Below, piece after piece: positions 25,193-34,269 of a DNA stretch of 64,000 nt. The position numbers were made by a program, and so were the translations under genes. Position 1 is the stretch's first letter. Each line of letters begins with the position of its first letter. Origin of the DNA: Sulfitobacter brevis (GTDB lineage Bacteria > Pseudomonadota > Alphaproteobacteria > Rhodobacterales > Rhodobacteraceae); assembly GCF_900112755.1 (NCBI RefSeq), contig NZ_FOMW01000001.1, positions 62,001-126,000 of the forward strand, written 5' to 3'. Under the pieces are notes generated by a model that did no database searches, had not been told where the DNA came from, and saw nothing but the letters and a program-made list of their open reading frames with translations.

Positions 25193-25939
25193 CTAAACCT
25201 TCGGATCAGGGTTCTCTGTATGCCCGTCCACCGCAATCACCTGCCCCGATACCATTCGCGCCTGGTCCGAGGCCAGAAACACCGCCATATCCGCAATGTC
25301 CCGCGCCTCGACAAAGGCCCGCATCGAGGTGCCGACCGCATAGCCTTCGTAAACTTGATCGCGGGTCATGCCCTTGGCCGCTGCCTCGCGCGCCAGTACG
25401 CCCTCCATGCGCGGCCCTTCGACCGCACCGGGGCAGATCGCATTGGCGCGGATCCCAAAGGGACCAAGCTCCATCGCCAGCGTTTTCATCAACCCGATCA
25501 CCGCCCATTTCGCCGCCGCATAGGGCGCGCGGTTGGGATAGCCGTAGATGCCCGCAGTGGAGGAGGTCACGGTGATCACCCCGCGCCGCGCCGCCTTCAT
25601 TAAGGGTGCCGCATATTTCGCCGCCAGAAATGCGCCTTCCAGATTAACGCTGACGCAGGCACGCCAATCTTCCAGCGCAATATCCTCAACCAAGGCCGTC
25701 GGCCCTGCGATACCGGCATTGGCACAAAGCACATCAAGCCCGTCCATCTGCGCAAAAACCCCGCGCATCGCCGTCTCGTCCGCCGCCGAGGCAAGGTGCC
25801 GCTGCCAGGTGGCAGGGCAATCGGCCAGCGCTTCGGCATCGACATCCGTTACCCAAACCTCATAGCCTGCCGTATCAAGCCCTTCGGCCATGGCACGGCC
25901 AATCCCCGCTGCACCGGCTGTGACCAATGCGCGTTTCAC
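25193..25939 (-). CDS. SDR-family oxidoreductase, carnitine cluster
   Basis: 248 residues, a classical short-chain dehydrogenase. The NAD-binding motif TAGAAGIGRAMA is at the N-terminus, NAG appears in CANAGIAG, and the catalytic YxxxK is in PYAAAKWAV. The C-terminal VSGQVIAVDGHTENP fits the family. It is the last gene of the carnitine operon, four bases overlapping the fused dehydrogenase gene upstream. A role in reducing acetoacetate or another operon product is possible but is inferred from location alone. Confidence 0.88.
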   Translation of the reverse strand: MKRALVTAGAAGIGRAMAEGLDTAGYEVWVTDVDAEALADCPATWQRHLASAADETAMRGVFAQMDGLDVLCANAGIAGPTALVEDIALEDWRACVSVNLEGAFLAAKYAAPLMKAARRGVITVTSSTAGIYGYPNRAPYAAAKWAVIGLMKTLAMELGPFGIRANAICPGAVEGPRMEGVLAREAAAKGMTRDQVYEGYAVGTSMRAFVEARDIADMAVFLASDQARMVSGQVIAVDGHTENPDPKV

Positions 25940-27408
25940 CGTGGCGCGCCGATAGCACGGCCCAACCCGTCAGGCGTGGGCAATCCGGCGTGACCTTCGG
26001 CAAAGCGCACCAAAGCCGCTTCGATCTCTGCCGAAGGGGCGGAGGGTTTGCGGGTATCCAGAGAGACATGCAGCAAGAAGTGCTCGCCTGTCGCCAGCAC
26101 CCTCTCACCGGCCCGCATCTCGTGCCACAGGTGCATCTTCTTGCCTGCCCCTGCGATCACCTGCGTTGTGATCTCGATCTTTGTGCCTGCATGTACCTCG
26201 TCAAGGTGCCGGATATGGGTTTCGGCGGTGAAATAGCTGCCGCCTGATTGGATGTACTCGGCGTCACAGCCGATGATCTCCATAAACCGGTCGGTCGCAT
26301 CGGCGAAGGCGTGCAGGTAGCGCGATTCCGTCATGTGCCCGTTGTAGTCGGTCCAGTCCAGCGGCACGGTGCGCCGCGCGGTGAGCACGGGTGCGTCCGC
26401 AGCAATATCGCCCGCCCGCGCGCCCATCTCGGTGCCTTTGCGGATCAGCTTGTCCTGCGCGTTCAGCAACGCCCCCGCGCCCCAGTCCTGCGCTTTCAGC
26501 CCGCGCATCATCGTCACAAGGTTGTTGTCGCGAATGCGCTCCAACTCGCGGATAGAGTGGGCACCGGATTGTTCATCAGACTGGCCTGCGATTAGTTCAA
26601 CCAATTCATCGGTGAATTCCGGCACATCCATCAGCTTGGTCCAAGGCCATGACAGACACGGGCCGAACTGCGCCATAAAGTGTTTCATGCCCGCCTCGCC
26701 GCCCGCCACGCGGTAGGTCTCGAACAGACCCATCTGCGCCCAGCGGATGCCAAAGCCGTAACGGATCGCGTTGTCGATTTCTTCGGTGGTGGCGATGCCG
26801 TCCTTGACCAGCCAGAGCGCCTCGCGCCAGACGGCTTCGAGGAAGCGATCCGCGACATGGGCGTCGATCTCTTTCTTGAGGTGCAGCGGATACATGCCCA
26901 GCGATTCCAGGATTTCCTTGGCGCGGGCGACATGCGGGCCGTCCTGCCCTTCGGCAGGCACCAGTTCAACCAGCGGCAGCAGGTAGACGGGGTTGAAAGG
27001 ATGCGCGACCATGATCTGCGCAGGGCGCGCCGCCCCTTCTTGCAACTGCGAAGGTTTGAAGCCCGAGGTCGAGGAGCCGATCACTGCCTCAGGGTCGCAG
27101 GCCTGTTGCACCGCGCCGAGCGTGCTGTGCTTGATGTCCAACCGCTCCGGCACGCTTTCCTGAACCCATGAGGCACCCTCGACCGCCTCCGCGATGCTGT
27201 CATGAAAGGTGATCTTGCCCTCGTCCGGCAGCGCGGTGTCGGTCAGTCCGGGCAGCGAGCGGCGGGCGTTGGCCATGACTTCGCCGATCTTGCGCTCGGC
27301 CTGTGGATCGGGGTCAAAAACCCGAACGTTCCAACCATTCAAGGCAAACCGCGCGGCCCAGCCGCCGCCGATCACACCGCCGCCAATAATTGCTGCTGTC
27401 CGGCTCAT
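25936..27408 (-). CDS. Fused L-carnitine dehydrogenase / betainyl-CoA thioesterase
   Basis: 490 residues. The N-terminal part (about 1-315) is a 3-hydroxyacyl-CoA dehydrogenase-type fold with IIGGGVIGGGWAARFALNG. The C-terminal part (about 325-470) is a hotdog thioesterase with VPLDWTDYNGHMTESRYLHA. This two-domain protein is a known carnitine-degradation enzyme: the dehydrogenase oxidises L-carnitine to 3-dehydrocarnitine, and the thioesterase releases glycine betaine from betainyl-CoA. The BKACE cleavage enzyme that links the two steps is encoded in the same operon. The stop overlaps the SDR start and the start overlaps the lipoprotein stop. Confidence 0.9.
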   Translation of the reverse strand: MSRTAAIIGGGVIGGGWAARFALNGWNVRVFDPDPQAERKIGEVMANARRSLPGLTDTALPDEGKITFHDSIAEAVEGASWVQESVPERLDIKHSTLGAVQQACDPEAVIGSSTSGFKPSQLQEGAARPAQIMVAHPFNPVYLLPLVELVPAEGQDGPHVARAKEILESLGMYPLHLKKEIDAHVADRFLEAVWREALWLVKDGIATTEEIDNAIRYGFGIRWAQMGLFETYRVAGGEAGMKHFMAQFGPCLSWPWTKLMDVPEFTDELVELIAGQSDEQSGAHSIRELERIRDNNLVTMMRGLKAQDWGAGALLNAQDKLIRKGTEMGARAGDIAADAPVLTARRTVPLDWTDYNGHMTESRYLHAFADATDRFMEIIGCDAEYIQSGGSYFTAETHIRHLDEVHAGTKIEITTQVIAGAGKKMHLWHEMRAGERVLATGEHFLLHVSLDTRKPSAPSAEIEAALVRFAEGHAGLPTPDGLGRAIGAPR

Positions 27409-27911
27409 TTTACTCTCCGTAACTGGCTGATGTCCCAGCCATTGAAATCCAATATCTCGCGGGCCGCGGTAATCCGGTCGGCCCCGCCTGTCGCTTGGCG
27501 ATCAAGGATCGCGGCGCGGCGGCCATCAGCGGTGCCCACCACTGCGGTGCGAAACCCCTCATCAACCCACATCACCACCAAAATATCATCGCCCTCGGTG
27601 GCACGCAGGATACCGAGGTTGCCCGGCAGATAGGCGCGGCTGCCTGAGGTGTCGGTCTCGATCACCGCACCCGTCAAGCTTTGGGTAAAGCTAACTGTGG
27701 CCCCGCAAGGTCCCAGACAGGCCCGTGTCACCCAATCACCGGTAAAGCGGCCCAGATCAAACCGCGAGGTGCCGCCCAGCGGCGCGCTCGGGTTGCGCAG
27801 CGACAAGGGCGCTGTCGGCGCGGTGGGTTTATCCGCTGCACACGCCCCTACAACGCCTGCAACCAGCAAGGCCAATGCCGCCTTGCGGCCCTGCCCGCAC
27901 AATAGTTTCAC
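27405..27911 (-). CDS. Putative lipoprotein, lipocalin-like, inside the carnitine operon
   Basis: 168 residues. A signal peptide ends in a lipobox (VAGVVGAC, Cys24), so it is a predicted lipoprotein. The mature part begins with a Pro/Thr-rich stretch and then GRFTGDWVTRACLGPCGATV, which resembles the start of a small beta-barrel (lipocalin-like) domain. Two Cys follow. It lies between the BKACE and dehydrogenase genes with a four-base overlap to the latter. It might bind a ligand at the membrane, but its role is not known. Confidence 0.75.
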   Translation of the reverse strand: MKLLCGQGRKAALALLVAGVVGACAADKPTAPTAPLSLRNPSAPLGGTSRFDLGRFTGDWVTRACLGPCGATVSFTQSLTGAVIETDTSGSRAYLPGNLGILRATEGDDILVVMWVDEGFRTAVVGTADGRRAAILDRQATGGADRITAAREILDFNGWDISQLRRVK

Positions 27912-27936
27912 GATTGGCTAACCATGCAGGTTTGCA

Positions 27937-28845
27937 TCACTTTGGTGCCCGTTTGGTCAGCCCGAGCTTTTCGCGCACTTCCGCAGCGCCAACAACCCGT
28001 GCGCCCATATTTTCAATGATGGTGCCCGCGCGTTCAACCAGCTGCCAGTTCTCGGCCAGCACGCCTTTATCAAGCCACAGATTGTCCTCCAACCCGACGC
28101 GCACGTTGCCGCCCGCCAGTACCGAAGCGGCGACCAGAGCCATCTGGTTACGGCCCAAGCCGAACGCCGAAAAGGTCCAATCCTCTGGCACGTTGTTCAC
28201 CATCGCCATCAGCGTGTTAAGGTCATCCGGCGCGCCCCAGGGCACCCCCATGCACAGTTGCACCAAAGCGGGGCTATCGAGCACGCCGTCTTTGACCAAC
28301 TGCTTGGCGTACCAGAGATGGCCAGTATCGAAGGCTTCGATTTCGGGCTTCACGCCAAGCTCGGTCATCATCCGGCCCATCGCGGTCAACATGCCCGGTG
28401 TGTTGGTCATCACGTAGTCGGCTTCGGCAAAATTCATTGTGCCGCAATCAAGCGTGCAAATCTCCGGCAGGCATTCTGCGATATGGGCGACGCGCTCGGT
28501 CGCGCCGATCATATCGGTGCCGTCGATAGGCGGCATCGGCTGTTCGGTCGAGCCAAAGATGATGTCGCCACCCATGCCCGCGGTAAGGTTCAACACTACG
28601 TCGGTTTCCGAGGCGCGGATGCGATCGGTCACTTCGCGGTAGAGTTTGAGATCGCGGCTGGGCTTGCCGGTTTCGGGGTCACGGACGTGGCAATGCACGA
28701 TTGCCGCACCGGCCTTGGCAGCGGCTATGGCGCTATCGGCAATCTGCTGGGGGGAGCGGGGCACATGCGGGCTGCGATCCTGCGTGCCGCCAGATCCGGT
28801 GACCGCACAGGTGATAAAGACTTCCTTGTTCATGTTCAGCGGCAT
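27937..28845 (-). CDS. Beta-keto acid cleavage enzyme (BKACE, DUF849), likely dehydrocarnitine cleavage
   Basis: 302 residues. The BKACE zinc-binding and active-site motifs are visible: AIVHCHVRDPETGKPS near residue 48, and a downstream acidic site. The family condenses a beta-keto acid with acetyl-CoA. Next to a carnitine dehydrogenase/thioesterase fusion, the expected reaction is 3-dehydrocarnitine + acetyl-CoA to betainyl-CoA + acetoacetate. I use the ATG at 28845, which has AAGGAG at seven-base spacing; the family N-terminus MNKEVFITCAVTG begins four residues later. It heads the operon. Confidence 0.87.
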   Translation of the reverse strand: MPLNMNKEVFITCAVTGSGGTQDRSPHVPRSPQQIADSAIAAAKAGAAIVHCHVRDPETGKPSRDLKLYREVTDRIRASETDVVLNLTAGMGGDIIFGSTEQPMPPIDGTDMIGATERVAHIAECLPEICTLDCGTMNFAEADYVMTNTPGMLTAMGRMMTELGVKPEIEAFDTGHLWYAKQLVKDGVLDSPALVQLCMGVPWGAPDDLNTLMAMVNNVPEDWTFSAFGLGRNQMALVAASVLAGGNVRVGLEDNLWLDKGVLAENWQLVERAGTIIENMGARVVGAAEVREKLGLTKRAPK

Positions 28846-28998
28846 CGGCTGGCTCCTTGCTGTTTCGGATGTTCTTGTCTGATTTGAGGGCACACTGTCG
28901 CGATTCGCCGCAGACCGCCACACCAATTGCGACCTTTGGGCCGCCCGATGTCAGAACCGCAGTCGCGCGCCAGCCCGTCCGGCAAGCGCGCGGTTTAT

Positions 28999-30042
28999 TT
29001 AGTAGGGCATCGGGTGGGCTTTGTGCACCGCGTCCAGTTCTTCGAGGACGGCTGGCGTTAGGGTCACGCTGATCGCGCCCAGCGCGGTTTCAAGCTGGTC
29101 CATCGTGGTTGCGCCAAAGATCACCGACCCCATAAAGGGCCGCGTTTCGCACCATGCCAGCGCCATATGCACCGGATCGAGCCCGTGATTGCGCGCCACG
29201 TTCAGGTAGGCTGCGACAGCTTCAAAGGCGCGGTCGGTCTTGCGACCCCCGAGGTCTTGGTTCAGCGACATACGGGAACCAGCGGGAATTTCACCATTCT
29301 GGTATTTGCCGGTCAGAAAACCCGCTGCCAGCGGCGAAAAGGCCAGCATGTCGATCTCTTCGTTGACGCAGGTCTCGGACACATCGGTATCGGCCAGACG
29401 GCACATTAACGAATATTCGTTCTGCACCGAGATCGGGCGCGGCCCGCCCGTGCGCTCGGCTACGGCGGCCCATTGCGTCAGCCCCCAAGCACTTTCATTG
29501 CTCAGGCCAAAGCTGCGGATGGTGCCGCGTTTAACCTCGTCTTGCAGGGCGCCCAGCGCGTCTTCCATATGGGCGATGGTTTCCGCGCGGTTCTGGCTGG
29601 AAGGGTCAAAGCTCCAGTTTTTGCGAAACATATAGCTGCCACGGTTGGGCCAGTGGAACTGGTAGAGATCGATGTAGTCGGTCTTGAGCCGTTTAAGCGA
29701 CTGTTCGATGGTCTGGGGAATGGTTTTCGACGAAATCGGGGCGCCATCACGAACATGGGCCATGCCCTCGCCTGAATGTTTGGTGGCCAACACCACATCG
29801 GCGCGGCGCTGGTCGCGGGCGAACCACTGGCCGATAATCTCTTCGGTGCGGCCAACGGTTTCGGCGCTGATCGGGTTGACCGGATACATCTCGGCGGTAT
29901 CGATAAAGTTGATCCCTGCGGCAAGCGCGCGGTCGATCTGGGCGTGGCCTTCTTCAGCGGTGTTCTGGGTGCCCCAAGTCATCGAGCCGAGGCAAAGGGT
30001 CGAGACTTCGATATCGCTGCTGCCAAGTTTCTTCATTTTCAT
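28999..30042 (-). CDS. Aldo/keto reductase
   Basis: 347 residues, full-length NADPH-dependent TIM-barrel reductase of the Tas-like group. The catalytic set Asp, Tyr, Lys, His is present: FIDTAEMYP (Asp and Tyr), ATKHSG (Lys) and YQFHWPNRG (His). Substrate unknown. GGAG lies upstream of the start. It is transcribed in the same direction as the carnitine operon 153 bases downstream, and may or may not belong to it. Confidence 0.9.
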   Translation of the reverse strand: MKMKKLGSSDIEVSTLCLGSMTWGTQNTAEEGHAQIDRALAAGINFIDTAEMYPVNPISAETVGRTEEIIGQWFARDQRRADVVLATKHSGEGMAHVRDGAPISSKTIPQTIEQSLKRLKTDYIDLYQFHWPNRGSYMFRKNWSFDPSSQNRAETIAHMEDALGALQDEVKRGTIRSFGLSNESAWGLTQWAAVAERTGGPRPISVQNEYSLMCRLADTDVSETCVNEEIDMLAFSPLAAGFLTGKYQNGEIPAGSRMSLNQDLGGRKTDRAFEAVAAYLNVARNHGLDPVHMALAWCETRPFMGSVIFGATTMDQLETALGAISVTLTPAVLEELDAVHKAHPMPY

Positions 30043-30159
30043 AGTCTTGCTCCGGATATTTGCCGCGGTTTACCCCTCAAAGGTGAGGCGTGCGCGGGAT
30101 GTTGGGCTGGTGTGTTGCAGATGTCATATGAGTGGCGGGGCGGTTCCGCAACTCGATGG

Positions 30160-30235
30160 CGGGTTCGGGGCGCTGCCCCCGCTTTGGCCTTTGGCCGCAG
30201 CGCCCCCGGAGTTTAACGGGCCAAATGAAGCTGGG
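30160..30235. repeat. GC-rich intergenic element, copy 3
   Basis: Plus strand: GGTTCGGGGCGCTGCCCCCG, then a TTTGGCC region, then CAGCGCCCCCGGAGTTTAAC followed by GGGCCAAATGAAG. GCGCTGCCCCC and GCAGCGCCCCCGGAGTTTA match copy 1 at about 6690. It lies in the 275-base gap between the aldo/keto reductase and the MFS transporter, where I find no other gene. Confidence 0.55.
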
Positions 30236-30317
30236 CAGTTGGCGGATCTGGCGCAAAAGTGATGGTTTGGGTGAGAACCTTCTTGGGTTATTTGCGCAAA
30301 CGGGCATAACTGCGGAC

Positions 30318-31559
30318 ATGCGTTTGCTCATTTCCTTTGCGGCCCTGTTTCTATCGGTCATTCTTTTGCAGCTCTCCTCGGGCGGCGTGGGGCCGCTTGA
30401 TGTGCTGTCGGGCTTGCAGCTGGGGTTTTCGCGGCAGGAGATCGGCTTGCTCGGCTCCGCGCATTTCTTTGGCTTTTTCATTGGCTGTTGGTGGGCGCCG
30501 CGACTGATGGGCAGCGTCGGGCACAGTCGGGCTTTTGCGGCGTTTACAGCCGCAGGTGCGATCGGGCTGATGGCGCATATGATGGTGGTGAACCCCTATG
30601 CCTGGGCCGTGATGCGCGTGGCGTCGGGGATGTGTGTGGCAGGGTGCTACACGGTGATCGAGGCATGGTTGCAGGCCAAGGTGAACAACGAAACACGGGG
30701 CCGCACCATGGGGGTCTACCGTGTTGTCGATATGAGTGGATCGCTGGCGGCGCAGATGATCATCGGGGTGTTGGGGCCTGCGTCTTATGTGTCGTATAAC
30801 CTGCTGGCGATCCTGTGCTGTGCCGCGTTGCTGCCGCTGACGCTGTCGACCGTGAAGCAACCAGAGACACCGGATTCACCGCGCTTGCGCCCACGGCTCG
30901 CGATGGAGCGTTCGCCGCTGGCGGCAGCGGGTGTGGTGGTTGCAGCGGTGTCGAGTGCGTCGTTTCGGATGGTCGGGCCGATTTACGGCCAAGAAGTAGG
31001 CTTGAGCGCGGGGCAGATCGCGTGGTTTCTGTCCGCCTTTGTATTGGGCGGGGCCTTGGCGCAATATCCGGTGGGCTGGCTGGCGGACAAATATGACCGA
31101 CGCTGGGTGCTGATCTGGCTCTCGGTTGCCGCAATTGTAAGCGCTGGTGTAACGGTGGCCGCTGCGGGGATGGGCACGATCGGGATTATGCTGGCGGCGG
31201 GGTTTTTCGGGCTTACCACCTTTCCGATTTATTCAGTCGCCGCCGCCCATGCCCATGATTTCGCCCGCGACGAGGAGCGGGTCGAGCTTTCGGCGGCCTT
31301 GATGTTCTATTTTGCCGTCGGGGCGATTTTTGCCCCCTATCTGGCGTCTGTACTGATCGAAAACTACGGGCCTGCGGCTCTGTTCCTGATGATCTCGGTC
31401 GCACATCTGGTGTTGGTCGGGTTTGGCCTGACGCGGATGCGCAGCCGTGCCAGCCCCGCCACGCGCACGCCATTCGTTTCGTCACCGCGCACCTCGTTTA
31501 TCGTCGGGCGATTGTTTGGCAGGCTGCGCAACCGCGACAAAGACAGCGAGTTTGACTGA
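30318..31559 (+). CDS. MFS transporter
   Basis: 413 residues with about 12 membrane helices. The start [20 protein letters not shown] is the first helix; longer in-frame extensions would add non-membrane sequence and cross the GC-rich repeat, so I reject them. The loop-motif [16 protein letters not shown] and the later [12 protein letters not shown] are typical of MFS drug/sugar exporters of the YbfB/UMF type. Substrate not predicted. Confidence 0.88.
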   Translation: MRLLISFAALFLSVILLQLSSGGVGPLDVLSGLQLGFSRQEIGLLGSAHFFGFFIGCWWAPRLMGSVGHSRAFAAFTAAGAIGLMAHMMVVNPYAWAVMRVASGMCVAGCYTVIEAWLQAKVNNETRGRTMGVYRVVDMSGSLAAQMIIGVLGPASYVSYNLLAILCCAALLPLTLSTVKQPETPDSPRLRPRLAMERSPLAAAGVVVAAVSSASFRMVGPIYGQEVGLSAGQIAWFLSAFVLGGALAQYPVGWLADKYDRRWVLIWLSVAAIVSAGVTVAAAGMGTIGIMLAAGFFGLTTFPIYSVAAAHAHDFARDEERVELSAALMFYFAVGAIFAPYLASVLIENYGPAALFLMISVAHLVLVGFGLTRMRSRASPATRTPFVSSPRTSFIVGRLFGRLRNRDKDSEFD

Positions 31560-31627
31560 TAGGCTGGCGCGACGCGGGGGGGCCTGTTAAAGCGGGGCAA
31601 CCCAACGACCAAAGGCATATTTCCCCC

Positions 31628-33340
31628 GTGACACGGCACCTCATCACCTCCGCGATCCCCTATATCAACGGCATCAAGCATCTGGGCAATCTGGTGGGCA
31701 GCCAGCTGCCCGCCGATCTCTATGCGCGCTATCTGCGGGCGCGGGGCAACGAGGTGTTGTTTCTGTGTGCGACCGATGAACATGGCACTCCTGCCGAGCT
31801 TGCCGCCGCCAAGGCGGGCAAACCCGTGGCCGAATACTGCGCCGAGATGCACGCGGTACAGGCCCGCATCGCCGAGGGCTTTGGCCTGTCGTTCGATCAC
31901 TTCGGGCGCTCCTCCTCGCCGCAGAACCACGCGCTGACCCAGCATTTCGCCGGTGTCTTGGCCGATGAGGGGCTGATCGAGGAAGTGACCGAGGAACAGG
32001 TCTATTCCAATGCCGATGGCCGTTTCCTGCCCGACCGGTATATCGAAGGCACCTGCCCCAATTGCGGATTTGAAAGCGCGCGTGGCGATCAGTGCGACAA
32101 CTGTACCAAGCAGTTGGACCCCGTTGACCTGATCAACCCCCGCAGCACTATTTCCGGCTCTACCGATCTTGAGATGCGCGAGACCAAGCATTTGTTCCTG
32201 CGTCAAAGCCAGATGAAGGACCGCTTGAGCGAATGGATTGAACAGAAAACCGACTGGCCGGTGCTGACGACCTCCATCGCCAAAAAATGGTTGCACGACG
32301 GCGACGGCCTGCAAGACCGTGGCATCACCCGCGACCTTGATTGGGGCGTGCCGGTGAAGCGCGGCACCGAAGACTGGCCCGGCATGGAAGGCAAGGTCTT
32401 TTATGTCTGGTTTGACGCGCCGGTGGAGTATATCGCCAGCGCGCAGGAATGGGTAGATGCGGGCAAGGGCGAGGACTGGGAGCGGTGGTGGCGCACCGAT
32501 AAGGGCGCGGACGACGTGCGCTATACCCAGTTCATGGGCAAGGACAACGTGCCGTTTCATACGCTGAGCTTCCCCGCGACCATCATGGGCTCGAACGAGC
32601 CATGGAAGCTGGTCGATTATATCAAGTCGTTCAACTACCTGACCTATGACGGCGGCCAGTTCTCCACCTCGCGCGGGCGCGGTGTGTTCATGGATCAGGC
32701 GTTGGAAATTCTGCCTGCTGACTACTGGCGCTGGTGGCTGCTGAGCCATGCGCCGGAGACTTCGGATGCGGAATTCACTTGGGAGAACTTCCAGACCTCG
32801 GTCAACAAGGACCTCGCCGATGTGCTTGGCAACTTTGTCAGCCGGATCACCAAGTTCTGTCGCGCCAAGTTTGGCGAAGAGGTGCCTGAGGCCGGTGAAT
32901 ATGGGGAGGCCGAGGCCGCGCTGATCGCTGACCTTACCGAGCGGGTTGCGCGCTATCAAGACCACATGGACGCTGTCGAAGTGCGCAAATCAGCGCAGGA
33001 ATTGCGGGCGATCTGGGCGGCAGGCAACGAGTATTTGCAGGCCCAAGCGCCGTGGAGTACGTTCAAGACCGACCCCGACAAGGCCGCCGCGCAGGTCCGT
33101 CTGGGGCTCAACCTTATCCCGCTTTATGCAACGCTGTCGGCGCCGTTTATCCCCGAGGCTGCGGAAAAGATGTTGGCCGCGATGAAAATCGATGCGCCAG
33201 ATTGGCCCGACGATGTGCCTACCGCGCTCGGGACACTGAAAGCAGGTCACGCGTTTGAAGTGCCGGAAGTATCTTTTGCCAAAATCTCCGACGAAGACCG
33301 CGAGGCTTGGGCGGAGCGGTTTGCAGGCATCCGTACTTAG
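31628..33340 (+). CDS. metG: Methionyl-tRNA synthetase
   Basis: 570 residues, starting at a GTG. The class I HIGH-type signature is present as HLGN at the N-terminus ([17 protein letters not shown]). A knuckle-type zinc site CPNCG...CDNC is at about residue 140. KMSKS is represented by [11 protein letters not shown] near residue 345, a variant form also seen in some methionyl-tRNA synthetases of alphaproteobacteria. The C-terminal anticodon-binding helices follow. No EMAP/Trbp111-like tail is present. Confidence 0.95.
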   Translation: MTRHLITSAIPYINGIKHLGNLVGSQLPADLYARYLRARGNEVLFLCATDEHGTPAELAAAKAGKPVAEYCAEMHAVQARIAEGFGLSFDHFGRSSSPQNHALTQHFAGVLADEGLIEEVTEEQVYSNADGRFLPDRYIEGTCPNCGFESARGDQCDNCTKQLDPVDLINPRSTISGSTDLEMRETKHLFLRQSQMKDRLSEWIEQKTDWPVLTTSIAKKWLHDGDGLQDRGITRDLDWGVPVKRGTEDWPGMEGKVFYVWFDAPVEYIASAQEWVDAGKGEDWERWWRTDKGADDVRYTQFMGKDNVPFHTLSFPATIMGSNEPWKLVDYIKSFNYLTYDGGQFSTSRGRGVFMDQALEILPADYWRWWLLSHAPETSDAEFTWENFQTSVNKDLADVLGNFVSRITKFCRAKFGEEVPEAGEYGEAEAALIADLTERVARYQDHMDAVEVRKSAQELRAIWAAGNEYLQAQAPWSTFKTDPDKAAAQVRLGLNLIPLYATLSAPFIPEAAEKMLAAMKIDAPDWPDDVPTALGTLKAGHAFEVPEVSFAKISDEDREAWAERFAGIRT

Positions 33341-33607
33341 GACGCGATAATTCCAATTGTCGGCGGGACGCTATTCATGCGCCCCGCCGTAGCCCCTACC
33401 CCTTCTTCCGTATCCTCAGCCCGAAGGTGGCAACTTAGCCAATGCATTGGCGCGATGCCGCTCACCGAAAGGTGAAAGGGAGCCACTGGGATGTGGTGTA
33501 ATGTGGCTTCATAACAACATTTGGTGAACCCAGCAGACAAACGGGAACCTGTTGTCGGTTTGGCAAGTTTTGTCTGCAACACAGATTGAAAGTTTGAGGA
33601 GTACGTT
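33341..33607. other. Intergenic region upstream of the transpeptidase gene
   Basis: 267 bases between metG and the transpeptidase gene. I see no gene, hairpin or repeat I can support. It should contain the promoter for the L,D-transpeptidase gene. Confidence 0.4.
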
Positions 33608-34198
33608 ATGAAGCGGAGGACATTTGTCACCGGTCTCGCAGCCACAGGCGCCGCATTTACTGCAGGTGCCGTACAGGCGCATGGGGGCAAGATCATTCCG
33701 AACTACAATGTGCCAGAAGCCCATCTGCCACGCATGGTTCCCATCGCCGAGGGTGTTGCCCCTTACGAAATTCACGTCGATCCCGACCTGTTCGCGCTAT
33801 ACTGGACGATGCCGAACAACATGGCGATGCGCTATACCGTTGGTGTGGGCCGCCCCGGCCTTTATGAGGCGGGCGAGTTCTTTATCGGCGCCAAAAAGGA
33901 ATGGCCGAGCTGGACCCCGACCCCTGGGATGATCGACCGCCAGCCCGAGCTTTACGCAAAGCACAAAGACGGCATGGACGGTGGGTTGGACAACCCGCTC
34001 GGGTCGCGCGCGCTGTATCTTTTCCAGCCGGGTCGCGGTGACACATTCTTGCGGGTACACGGCACCAACGATCCCAACACGCTGGCGCGGCGCGTCTCTA
34101 ACGGCTGTGCGCGATTGGTGAATGACCAGATGGTCGAGCTGTACGACCGCGTGCCGATGGATACGCGCGTTGTGCTTTACGAGCCGACGGTTTCTTAA
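33608..34198 (+). CDS. L,D-transpeptidase (YkuD family)
   Basis: 196 residues. The start KRRTFVTGLAATGAAFTAGA is a Tat-like signal peptide, and the mature enzyme carries the YkuD active-site motif: HGTNDPNTLARRVSNGCARL, with the catalytic Cys in SNGC and the conserved His before it. Periplasmic enzyme forming 3-3 cross-links in peptidoglycan or attaching lipoprotein. GAGGAG lies nine bases before the ATG. An intrinsic terminator follows 25 bases after the stop. Confidence 0.93.
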   Translation: MKRRTFVTGLAATGAAFTAGAVQAHGGKIIPNYNVPEAHLPRMVPIAEGVAPYEIHVDPDLFALYWTMPNNMAMRYTVGVGRPGLYEAGEFFIGAKKEWPSWTPTPGMIDRQPELYAKHKDGMDGGLDNPLGSRALYLFQPGRGDTFLRVHGTNDPNTLARRVSNGCARLVNDQMVELYDRVPMDTRVVLYEPTVS

Positions 34199-34222
34199 TC
34201 CCATCCCCTTACGGGGAAATCG

Positions 34223-34256
34223 AGCAGCGCCTCCCGCAAGAGGCGCTGCTTTTTTA
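34223..34256 (+). terminator. Rho-independent terminator of the transpeptidase gene
   Basis: Perfect 11-bp stem AGCAGCGCCTC / GAGGCGCTGCT with a six-base loop, then TTTTT. Placed 25 bases after the L,D-transpeptidase stop. One of the clearest terminators in the window; gnd on the minus strand ends at 34270. Confidence 0.95.
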
Positions 34257-34269
34257 TGTGCAGCTCTCT

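Noticed and set aside
25081..25196. Possible decayed coding fragment before the SDR gene
   Set aside because: The frame is under 40 codons, has no start with a ribosome site and no family resemblance.
33341..33607. Gap upstream of the transpeptidase gene searched for a gene or RNA
   Set aside because: Only short, unsupported frames; no hairpin or repeat stands out.
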